Shown here: piece by piece, positions 1 through 5,574 of the stretch
Position numbering within the stretch: the first letter of the stretch is position 1
Layout: each line of letters begins with the position of its first letter
From: Clostridiales bacterium
Lineage (GTDB): Bacteria; Bacillota; Clostridia; Tissierellales; Sedimentibacteraceae
Assembly (NCBI GenBank): GCA_003487955.1
Contig: DNNJ01000283.1
Coordinates: 1,841-8,555 of the forward strand
DNA: 6,715 bases
Reading direction: 5' to 3'
Made by a program: the position numbers and the translations under genes
The notes under the pieces: generated by a model
What the model saw: only the letters and a program-made list of their open reading frames with translations
What the model was told of the DNA's origin: nothing
Database searches by the model: none

Positions 1-286
1 TAATAATTGAAAAGTACCCCACCCTAAAATATACTTTTACGTGTTGTGAGTAGAATTATAATGCGTAGAAGGGTGCGGTGAGATTCGTAGGGTCATCGAA
101 GGGATAGCTATTCCTGAAGACATTTAATGAAGAGTATCGCTAAGAAGATATGCGGGCTTCATATGCCTTAACTATTTAGCCCCCTGAACACATTGTTTTC
201 CATCGGCAATGACCCCTTTTGCGTGTAATATATTAAGGTGTCTGTATTATTGAACTTATACCTCTTATAAAGATTTGCTTTGCTTA
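1..286. other. Region without a recognisable gene; possible IS21-type end motif at 1-35
   Basis: I see no convincing gene here. Near the left edge the plus strand carries TTGAAAAGTACCCCACCC (positions 8-25). From memory this resembles the repeated terminal motif of IS21-family elements of low-GC bacteria, whose ends carry several copies of such a repeat. Only one copy is visible, so this would be the inner end of an element lying mostly to the left, or a scrap of one. The rest of the stretch has stops in all frames and no clear promoter or terminator. It also separates the minus-strand gene at 287-1315 from whatever follows it. Confidence 0.35.
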
Positions 287-1315
287 TTAATAAAGAAAAT
301 ACTCCGGCAACTTATCATTTTCCTGTATATACTTATACGTCTTCTGTAATGCTTCCCTTGGTTTTACCCCTTTTTTCACCGCCTCGTCATATTCCCTTAA
401 CCAATACTCTTTCAGTTCGTATTCAAACAGCAGACTTAGGAGTACATACAGAGACACCTCACTGTTCAGCTTGACATTGTTTTCATTATAATATTTAATT
501 GCCTTTTCATATTCACATAATGCTATATATAACCTGAAAACCATTTCAACCAAATTATTGATTTTTTCCTGACGCTCGTAATCGAAAGAATCGGAAATCC
601 ATGATTTCCTTGATGGATTTGGTTTTGTTCTATCCAATTCTGCTTTTAAAGCCACACACTGCTCAATAGCAATTTCTTTAGAATCAGGATATTTGAGATT
701 CTCAACTAATACATCTATCAAAAAAGAGTGTAATGTTTCCCTATCAACTTTGCTATTCATAACCAGCGCAATAGCAGATTTTACTGACTCTTTGCTTATT
801 CCGCTTCCAAGTTTTCTTTTAATAACAATATCAAGTAACACCGTTTGCTCTATACCAACCGATCTGAAAGGGTCATCCGTACTAAAAATATAACAACCAC
901 AAGCATAGCATAACATCTCATACAGTTTTTCAAGTAAATTAGTTGCGGTTCTTCCCTCTTCACCTTCAACTGAAATCCCTTGTAAACTCTTGACATAAGC
1001 TTTTACTTTAAATCTCCATTTTGGCCTCTCTTTTTTGTGCACAAAATTATTGGGAGCAAAGTAATACTGTTTATATGCATAATCAATAAATTGTTCAATC
1101 TCCGGCTTTAAATCCTTTATATTTGTTTGCCTATCCTGTTTTCTCTCAACCTTTCCAATACGTAAATATGCCTCGACATCCTGAAGCAATGCATCGATAT
1201 CCTTGTCTTCACGCTGTTTCTTGGGCATGGACTTATACATTTCTAATATAATTAATCTCAAATCCTCCTCTTTATACCTTTTTAACAATTCTCTAAGTTC
1301 TGAGACCAACATCAT
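287..1315 (-). CDS. Conserved-looking hypothetical protein, 342 aa, helical
   Basis: I do not recognise a named family. The product is soluble, with no signal peptide or membrane segment, and is rich in charged residues and Leu/Tyr. It looks all-helical. It opens with a Leu/Lys/Glu-rich helix (residues 2-30, with KELL-like spacing), has a central block containing SVGIEQT (about 150-160) and a C-terminal part with tandem helix pairs (YEKAIKYYNENN, about 268-279) that recall TPR-like repeats. The start ATGATG at 1310-1315 is preceded by GGAG (plus strand 1323-1326) seven bases upstream, which supports the first Met. The frame is uninterrupted over 342 codons, unlike the fragments next to it, so the gene looks functional. 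It follows the SEC-C and KilA-N relics on the same strand but with no sign of an operon. I infer a conserved clostridial-type accessory protein of unknown role. Confidence 0.8.
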   Translation of the reverse strand: MMLVSELRELLKRYKEEDLRLIILEMYKSMPKKQREDKDIDALLQDVEAYLRIGKVERKQDRQTNIKDLKPEIEQFIDYAYKQYYFAPNNFVHKKERPKWRFKVKAYVKSLQGISVEGEEGRTATNLLEKLYEMLCYACGCYIFSTDDPFRSVGIEQTVLLDIVIKRKLGSGISKESVKSAIALVMNSKVDRETLHSFLIDVLVENLKYPDSKEIAIEQCVALKAELDRTKPNPSRKSWISDSFDYERQEKINNLVEMVFRLYIALCEYEKAIKYYNENNVKLNSEVSLYVLLSLLFEYELKEYWLREYDEAVKKGVKPREALQKTYKYIQENDKLPEYFLY

Positions 1316-1485
1316 TCATGCACTCCAGTCATTAAATACTAAATTCCTCATCTCGTAGCTTCTTACCCTTTTTACAAGGCTCCAGACTTGACTTCCTTGA
1401 CATCAATACCACGCACTCAACGTGCTTTGAGAATACAAAAAAGATACCAATTAATCCTAGTATCCCCTTGACGACGGCATTATCT
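1316..1485 (-). other. Intergenic remnant between SEC-C scrap and the 342-aa gene
   Basis: No full gene is visible. On the minus strand a short frame (1332-1403, 23 codons starting MSRKSSLEPCKKGKKL) ends just before the ribosome binding site of the downstream gene. It lacks a clear ribosome binding site of its own. The stretch may be the frameshifted continuation of the SEC-C-bearing gene, since the Cys/Lys/Gly pattern is faintly similar, but I cannot prove that. Confidence 0.3.
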
Positions 1486-1599
1486 TCATTTGACACAGCA
1501 CTTTTTATATTTCTTACCACTGCCACATGGACATGGATCATTTCGTCCAACCTTAGTACGGGCCGGCATCTCAATTATGACGTGAGTGGGCCTGGCCAT
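1486..1599 (-). pseudogene. SEC-C motif fragment (37 codons)
   Basis: The minus-strand frame from ATG at 1597-1599 to TGA at 1486-1488 encodes a 37-residue peptide with a textbook SEC-C zinc motif, [18 protein letters not shown], at about residues 18-35. This CxC...CC motif binds zinc. It is best known at the C-terminus of SecA and is also found as a C-terminal tag on many unrelated proteins. Here it ends two residues after the motif, as a true C-terminus would. The same frame continues upstream without a stop through 1600-1626 into the KilA-N relic (ending in the residues NREISKLNY), so the SEC-C piece is probably the tail of another broken gene joined to that relic. It could instead be a very small free SEC-C protein, but no good ribosome binding site precedes the ATG. 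Confidence 0.7.
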
Positions 1600-1850
1600 G
1601 TAATTCAACTTTGAAATTTCACGATTTAGATTCTACTCCAAAGCAAGTATGCTACTTTCATCGTTTTTCAGCCTTTTATAATCCTTAATGATATAAAGCT
1701 TAAATTTAGCAGAAATCCAGAAGCAAACTCAAAAGGAGCGAAAGTTCCGCCGTTTCTGTCAGATTTTGAAATGATACCGATTGCGTTTATACTCTATCCA
1801 CTTTGCGGCAATAACGTAAAAGCATTGTATCCAACTCCTTTTCCAATTCA
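1600..1850 (-). pseudogene. KilA-N domain protein relic, several frameshifts
   Basis: Joining three minus-strand frames gives a clear match to the middle of phage-type KilA-N domain proteins. The pieces in order are GYNAFTL (about 1815-1832), then WIE followed by NAIGIISKSDRNGGTFA (about 1745-1795), then FEFAS, then WISAKFKLYIIKDYKRLK (about 1665-1720), and finally [10 protein letters not shown] (1600-1626). In intact relatives these form one run (KKWIEATNAIGI, GGTFAHKDIAFEFASWISPKFKLYIIKDYKRLK, LEWNLNRELSKLNY, from memory). At least three small indels and one in-frame TAG, where Trp is expected after LALE, break the frame. The N-terminus is lost at the junction with the IS4 relic near 1850-1862, and the C-terminus is replaced by the SEC-C piece. 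KilA-N proteins are DNA-binding phage or prophage proteins; this copy is dead. Confidence 0.8.
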
Positions 1851-1861
1851 CATCACTAGCG

Positions 1862-2743
1862 TTGCATAAAAAGTGTTTTACGCAGAAGTGTTGCTTTATC
1901 CATTTAAAGAAGAGTTCTATCTGCCATCTATGCCGGTAAATATCCCCCAGTTCTTCCGGACTAAGTTAAAGTCATTTGGTGATGATTCTAATCGGATTAC
2001 TTTGCGTGTCAGTCACTTCAATCAAGCACAACTTGTGTTTCATCTTTTTTGCGCTAGTGCCCAATTTAACAATCCGATCGCTTTTGACGGAACTATCTTG
2101 ATGTACAGGCCGGTTCTCGATAAGCTCGATAATAGCATTATTTTTCAAGCGGGAGACAAACCGGGCGCCTTTTTGACAATAGTAGTCAAATATCTCGTAA
2201 TCCACATATTCACGGCCAAACACATTCAGCGCATTATCTGTCTCAATCACTAAATTACCCATCTGTTTTCTGTCATTCTGTTTGGCCGGTGTAATAATTG
2301 CGTCTTCCGGAATAGTGACGCCATTAATGAATCTTAAAGATAAGTGGAGTTTAACACCGCTTTTCGTTTTTCTAAAAATCGCCCAGGGGTATCGGGTTAG
2401 GCAGAGACTAATCGTAGAAGAATCAATGATTCCAATCGCTCCCAATTCCCGGTTGACTTTGTTTATACCCAATAGTTTTTACGGCTTTTGACATTATTTC
2501 CATAAACAACGACTGTATTATATTGGTTGGCAAGTCTTTTAGGCGTCTGGAAAGCTGTGCCGCGCTAAAGGAATCAATCCCGATTTCTTTACTGAATCTA
2601 TCGTCATTAAAATTGTTGCTGATTTCCCGTAAACTCTGGTTCTGTTTAAGTTGGGCACAGATGATTACCTGTATTAGCTGAAGAGTGGTTAGCTTCTTTA
2701 CATACTTATCAACTCCATAAACGATTAATTCTTGCGTTAGGGT
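1862..2743 (-). pseudogene. IS4-family DDE transposase relic
   Basis: A minus-strand DDE transposase of the IS4 type can be followed across three frames. The N-terminal part (about 2490-2743) contains YGVDKYVKKLTTLQLIQ, SLREIS and SAAQLSRRLKDL. The central part (1972-2472, 166 codons) carries the first catalytic Asp in GIIDSSTISLCLTRY. The C-terminal part (about 1865-1970) holds the YREK-like block RHRWQIELFFKWIKQHF with the catalytic Glu. Single-base shifts near 2470 and near 1970 separate the parts. At the expected second Asp (family VFDRGYVDY) this copy reads VFGREYVDY, so that Asp is gone. The protein stops short of its normal C-terminus at a junction with the KilA-N relic. No inverted terminal repeats are visible at either edge, so the element is inactive and truncated at both ends. 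Confidence 0.85.
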
Positions 2744-2862
2744 TTTCCGGTTTTGGTAGCATTGGTTACTTCCAAGATTAATTTATTTGTTTCTTCTACC
2801 GTAGTTTGAATATTGTAACAAACCTCGACCTTTTGGTTGTTAACCATGGCTCTTGCTATTTT
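2737..2862 (-). pseudogene. IS1182-type transposase scrap
   Basis: The minus strand encodes a short frame (ATG at 2845-2847, TAA at 2737-2739, 36 residues, open a little further upstream as KIARA). It contains EVCYNIQTTVEETNKLILEVTN, which matches from memory the conserved block of IS1182-family transposases (CYNVQTAVDEKNKLIV..EVTN) just after the first catalytic region. Only about 35 residues remain. The frame runs straight into the first residues of the IS4 relic around 2740-2760, making a mosaic of two unrelated transposases. No upstream part of the IS1182 gene is present; 2863-2920 is AT-rich non-coding DNA behind the CPBP gene. Confidence 0.65.
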
Positions 2863-2900
2863 AAAATTTATTCCACTACTCACAATGAAAATTTAAAATA
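2857..2900. repeat. AT-rich inverted repeat downstream of CPBP gene 1
   Basis: The arms TATTTTAAAATTT (2857-2869) and AAAATTTAAAATA (2888-2900) are complementary at 12 of 13 positions across an 18-nt spacer. The structure starts about 20 nt after the TGA of the CPBP gene. It contains almost no G/C, so it would be a weak terminator. It also marks the point where the cassette array meets the IS1182 scrap. No attC-like box of the CCTATAAC or CAGCTAAC type is found here, so the cassette's 3' end has probably been lost. Confidence 0.4.
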
Positions 2901-2920
2901 ATGTGCACTAAGAATTATAC

Positions 2921-3676
2921 TCATAACTTATTACTAACATCTCTTATTATCTGTATATTACCTACAGATACTTTACTCCATAAATATAATGCATAGATAA
3001 TCATGATTATTTCTTGAAATCCAATCGCTATATACTGACTTGTACTAGTTGCTAACGATATGTGATTCACAAAGTCAAACAAAAAGTGCCAGATTATCAC
3101 TGGGAATAAACTCTTTGTAAGTATGACAATTTCAGCAGCAAGAATTCCGAACACAATAGCATTAATAATTTGTAGTAATACCTCCACAATGCTTTTTCCT
3201 GCCAATATGCCGGCTATATGTCCAATTCCAAATACCAAAGCAGAAATCACAATTGTTTGCGTAACAGAGTAGTTATCTTTAAGCAACTTTAATATAATGC
3301 CTCTGAAATAGAGTTCTTCCGAGATTCCAACCATTAATGTAAAAAAGGCAAGCACGCTGACATATGTAAAACTTTTAAAATCAACACCAACCAGCATAAG
3401 AGGTAACTCAGAAAGGATTAACGGTATAAATAACAGTGTTTCCCTTAAACTTCCTGGTTCTGTTTTTCTCAATCCAATTTCATTGGCATAAACTTTCCTT
3501 TTGCATACATAGACGATTGGAATAATTATGGAAAGTAACATAAAACATCCCTGCGTCAGAAATATCTCAATCTGGTTCATTTCAAATACAGTGGCAATTA
3601 CACCTGATACCACTGGAAAAATCAACATTACTATTGTCCATACAATTGATAACAAAACAGGTTTCGTTTTTTGCAT
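2921..3676 (-). CDS. CPBP family intramembrane glutamic protease (CAAX protease-like), 251 aa
   Basis: This is a polytopic membrane protein with all three signature motifs of the CPBP/Abi (Rce1-like) family. They are EExxxR at residues 120-125 (SEELYFRG), FxxxH at 149-153 (FGIGH) and HxxxD at 197-201 (WHFLFD). About seven or eight hydrophobic segments are visible, including residues 7-30, 42-58, 80-98, 105-118, 142-158, 165-187, 190-205 and 215-233. The length is normal for the family. Members cleave CAAX-processed proteins in eukaryotes; bacterial ones are linked to bacteriocin maturation or self-immunity, and the substrate here is unknown. The ATG start is backed by AAAGGAG (plus strand 3684-3690) seven bases upstream. 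The gene is the left-most intact cassette gene; its 5' leader begins at the intron-split attC-like site, and its own downstream attC is missing. The catalytic set is complete, so I expect activity. Confidence 0.93.
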   Translation of the reverse strand: MQKTKPVLLSIVWTIVMLIFPVVSGVIATVFEMNQIEIFLTQGCFMLLSIIIPIVYVCKRKVYANEIGLRKTEPGSLRETLLFIPLILSELPLMLVGVDFKSFTYVSVLAFFTLMVGISEELYFRGIILKLLKDNYSVTQTIVISALVFGIGHIAGILAGKSIVEVLLQIINAIVFGILAAEIVILTKSLFPVIIWHFLFDFVNHISLATSTSQYIAIGFQEIIMIIYALYLWSKVSVGNIQIIRDVSNKL

Positions 3677-3808
3677 TTTTCTACTCCTTTATCTGTATGT
3701 AATCTTTACTTCGTTATTTAATTCATGATATCATAATTGATAAATTTTGATTCTACCTAAACAAAATATGGAAGCTCCAGGGAACAGCTCCGACATTGCC
3801 ATTTCCTA

Positions 3809-4203
3809 ATCGAGGTAGGGAAGCGGATTACTCCGCTTCCCCTCACAGCCCCCGGCGTGCAGTTTTTCCGCACTGGGTTCTTCGACAAGTCTTGCTTCCG
3901 CATCTGGCTTGACCCAGTTCGCTATTACCTTCAGTGAGGTTTGCATGCTTATCCGCCTCAAGTGCGGGGCAATGTTTCCTTTGAAGGTTACGACTTGCCG
4001 TCGACTCCTTCCCCATGTGGACGGCAACGAGGCTGAATCGTCTCAGGGTGTGCGGTCACCCCTACGGCCTATCAAGTACGCGACCTACGCTTCGTCCTGT
4101 CTGTTACCAGGTCAGGACGCAAGGCCTACTACCGGCGGGTGGTTAGCCCTTACCGGATAAAGACTTTCGCTCTATCAGAACCGCCAGGCTTCGCTTGGCG
4201 CAC
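3809..4203 (-). ncRNA. ORF-less group II intron
   Basis: On the minus strand the element starts GTGCGCC (4203 downward), fitting the GUGYG 5' consensus, and its first bases form a hairpin CGCCA/TGGCG. It ends with a domain V-like hairpin (about 3846-3882, AGAACCC, GTGCGG loop CTGCAC, GGGGGCT) and a domain VI hairpin with a perfect 10-bp stem (GGGAAGCGGA/TCCGCTTCCC, plus 3818-3841). An unpaired A at 3816, eight nt from the 3' end, suits the branch point, and the 3' end is GAT (AY rule). Removing 395 nt joins GTTA to TAGG, matching the uninterrupted site at 5345-5352. No reverse transcriptase is present, so mobility would need a protein in trans. The basal pairs of domain V are imperfect (AGAACCC against GGGGGCT), so splicing may be weak. 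It could be a shortened derivative of an RT-bearing intron; I cannot assign its class. Confidence 0.82.
3846..3882 (-). ncRNA. Group II intron domain V-like hairpin
   Basis: The catalytic domain of the intron. Upper stem GTGCGG/CTGCAC closes on an A-rich loop. The lower stem pairs CCC with GGG, but the next two A's face G's, where family members normally have a paired AAC/GTT. It is followed by GTGAGGGGAAGC, the entry to domain VI. The mismatches suggest drift in the most conserved part of the ribozyme. Confidence 0.65.
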
Positions 4204-4228
4204 TAACGTCTCCAAGTTTACGAAGTGT

Positions 4229-4260
4229 CTGAACCTTAGCCAGACCTGGCTTAGGTTCAG
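4229..4260. repeat. Central hairpin of attC-like site 1
   Basis: The arms CTGAACCTTAGCCAG (4229-4243) and CTGGCTTAGGTTCAG (4246-4260) are complementary at 14 of 15 positions with a 2-nt spacer. This sits in the variable central part of the attC-like site and would extrude readily as a single-stranded stem. It might also act as a transcription block behind the CPBP gene, but no U-tract follows on the minus strand. Confidence 0.75.
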
Positions 4261-4377
4261 GAATTTGGGTGAAGTGTAGCGGAACCGTAAACTCATTGTT
4301 ATAGGATGTGATGACGCTTATCGCCTCTACAATCCTTAATACATGTCCTAACTTTAAATTAATTTACAACAAAATAC

Positions 4378-5205
4378 TTATTTACTTTGATTAGAATATC
4401 TACTTCTAAACATAATCACCCCAACAATTATTATCATAATAAAATTCATAATCAAAACCACAATACTTCCCTCGATTCTAGCTATTCCTCCCGTAAATAA
4501 TTTGTTTCCTGCAAGAGTACAATTCCATAGATGTGGATAATCATCTGCCAATGAAACTCCCCCTAGATACAGGCAACCAACTGCATTCCAAATAAAATGT
4601 ACAATGATTGGTGCTATTAAAGTCTTAGTATAAATAAGCAATAATGAAGCAAAAATACTCATAGTTAAAACATTTAATACCCCAATAATTCCAACTTCAA
4701 AAGCTCCGGGATGTAATGCCGTAAAAATAAGAGTACTTACAATAGTTGCAGCAATAATATTATGATTAGATTTAATAGTCTGGAAAATATATCCCCTTAC
4801 AAGGTATTCTTGCATTATAACATTTATAAATACTGCAATAGCCCATATCCACATATGTTTTATATCATTCTTATTTTCAAAGTATATAACTCCCAAACAC
4901 TTTAAAATCAATACAGTTGCTCCAAGCCAAATAACTCCTAAAGATATTCCTAAAATCAAGTCTCTGAATGGTTTCTCAATTAATTTAACATGAACTTGCC
5001 TCTTTTCAATTCCTTTTTCAAATATTAATGTAACTATTATTGTCATAGTAAGTGGTGTTAATTCCCACCACAATCTACTTGTTGCTGAATTCTCTTGAAC
5101 AAGTGGTGGCTTGTCTAAAAAATCCATTGAGCAAATAGAAATAAAGATTGCCCACAAGATAAAAAATCCAAACACTTTTCCTATTGTTATTAGTATTTTT
5201 TTCAA
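4378..5205 (-). CDS. CPBP family intramembrane protease, 275 aa, variant motif 1
   Basis: A second CPBP/Abi-family membrane protein, only distantly similar to the one at 2921-3676. Motif 1 reads QExxxR (MQEYLVRG, residues 131-138) instead of EExxxR; motif 2 is FxxxH (FTALH, 161-165) and motif 3 is HxxxN (HFIWN, 203-207). Hydrophobic segments are visible at about residues 5-26, 50-62, 83-105, 118-131, 150-164, 171-192, 195-215 and 247-266. A roughly 30-residue periplasmic or extracellular loop (about 215-245) precedes the last one. The start is TTG at 5203-5205 with GAGGTG five bases upstream; no better ATG is in frame. The first Glu of motif 1 is thought to activate water in Rce1-type enzymes, so Gln there may lower or change activity. 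However, QE variants occur in bacterial members. The gene is sole cargo of its cassette; the substrate is unknown. Confidence 0.92.
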   Translation of the reverse strand: MKKILITIGKVFGFFILWAIFISICSMDFLDKPPLVQENSATSRLWWELTPLTMTIIVTLIFEKGIEKRQVHVKLIEKPFRDLILGISLGVIWLGATVLILKCLGVIYFENKNDIKHMWIWAIAVFINVIMQEYLVRGYIFQTIKSNHNIIAATIVSTLIFTALHPGAFEVGIIGVLNVLTMSIFASLLLIYTKTLIAPIIVHFIWNAVGCLYLGGVSLADDYPHLWNCTLAGNKLFTGGIARIEGSIVVLIMNFIMIIIVGVIMFRSRYSNQSK

Positions 5206-5210
5206 CCCTA

Positions 5211-5216
5211 CACCTC
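5211..5216 (-). promoter_or_regulatory. Ribosome binding site fixing the TTG start of CPBP gene 2
   Basis: GAGGTG on the minus strand lies five bases before TTG at 5203-5205. Directly upstream of it is a perfect 14-nt palindrome, AAAATTTAAATTTT (5219-5232), which might be an operator or simply AT-rich leader DNA. Confidence 0.7.
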
Positions 5217-5232
5217 ATAAAATTTAAATTTT

Positions 5233-5352
5233 CTAAACATAATTTACAAGTACGTTATAAATAACTTCTAAAGCATCTTTTCCATCTGTACAACAATTCT
5301 TTTTATCAAACAAGACACCTAAAACAACTCCGACATCATCATTTCCTATAAC
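5233..5352 (-). other. Open, coding-like stretch without a start in the cassette leader
   Basis: In the leader of CPBP gene 2 a minus-strand frame stays open for 39 codons from the R' box (GTT ATA GGA AAT...) to TAG at 5233-5235. It reads in part VGVVLGVLFDKKNCCTDGK, then DALEVIYNVLVNYV. It has no ATG. A TTG exists in the middle but its ribosome binding site is too close. It could be the tail of an older gene trapped when the cassette formed, a leader peptide with a rare start, or chance. The matching leader of the CPBP gene 1 cassette starts VIGNGNVGAV in the same frame, then stops earlier. Confidence 0.3.
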
Positions 5353-5469
5353 GGTTTGGCTTCACGACGTTCCTGAACTGGATTCACAGAGCCCTTCTTC
5401 ATGCACATTCTACAGAGACCTACTTCATGTGTATACTCTCGAGCCCTTGTGGGAAGCCGTTGTTAGCTG
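5345..5469 (-). repeat. attC-like recombination site 2 (complete)
   Basis: On the minus strand the 125-nt site begins with an R''-like box CAGCTAAC (5462-5469). It then has AAC and L''-like GGCTTC (5453-5458), a variable centre, L'-like GAAGCC (5358-5363), AAACC, and R'-like GTTATAGG (5345-5352). GGCTTC and GAAGCC are exact complements, and TAAC pairs with GTTA. The outer bases of the two R boxes differ, because R'' matches the start of the S8 cassette while R' belongs to the start of the next cassette. The L' stretch GCCAAAC is shared with site 3. It lies about 105 nt downstream of the S8 gene stop. The size and layout match integron attC sites, including the long Vibrio repeats. Confidence 0.75.
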
Positions 5470-5574
5470 ATATCGGACGCCCCGTGATTCAGAAGCGACC
5501 ACGGATGGGAACTCCTTTTACTCTCCATTTAAAGCTCAATTTTGACATTTATAAATCAAAAACGCATTTATACT

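Larger units (their letters stand above)
3805..4305 (-). repeat. attC-like recombination site 1, split by a group II intron
   Basis: Read on the minus strand, the R'' box CCTATAAC (4298-4305) is an exact complement of the R' box GTTA+TAGG (4204-4207 and 3805-3808), whose halves are parted by the intron at 3809-4203. Inside lie complementary L-type boxes GTTTACG and CGTAAAC (4286-4292 and 4216-4222) and a long central hairpin (4229-4260). Without the intron the site is about 106 nt, within the size known for integron attC sites. It lies directly downstream of the CPBP gene 2, where attC belongs in a cassette. The sequence after R' (GGAAATG..ATGTCGGAG) also follows the R' of site 2. No integrase is visible in the window, so the name rests on architecture only. 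Confidence 0.72.
4207..5351 (-). mobile_element. Integron-type gene cassette carrying CPBP protease 2
   Basis: Using the integron rule G^TTRRRY, this cassette runs on the minus strand from TTATAGG (5351 downward) to the G of GTTA at 4207, about 1145 bp. Its own start (GTTATAGG with the preceding G) is the exact complement of its R'' box CCTATAAC (4298-4305), as required if the cassette once existed as a closed circle. Similarity between the two ends continues past the box (start GTTATAGGAAATGATGATG; inverted 3' end GTTATAGGATGTGATGACG). It holds a single gene, followed by its attC-like site, with a 140-nt leader in front. Confidence 0.68.

Noticed and set aside
280..893. Plus-strand open frames of 64 and 66 codons
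   Set aside because: They are shadows of the 342-codon minus-strand gene and lack ribosome binding sites.
1332..1574. Minus-strand 80-codon frame
   Set aside because: Its first part overlaps the SEC-C motif in a different frame and yields a meaningless sequence; the SEC-C frame is the real one. Only its last 23 codons might mean something.
1873..2491. Plus-strand open frames of 126 and 69 codons
   Set aside because: They are antisense shadows of the IS4 transposase relic, whose minus-strand frames carry clear family motifs.
3806..4160. Open frames on both strands across the intron (73 and 83 codons)
   Set aside because: They fall within the structured intron RNA, one crosses domain V and VI hairpins, neither has a good ribosome binding site, and neither resembles a reverse transcriptase.
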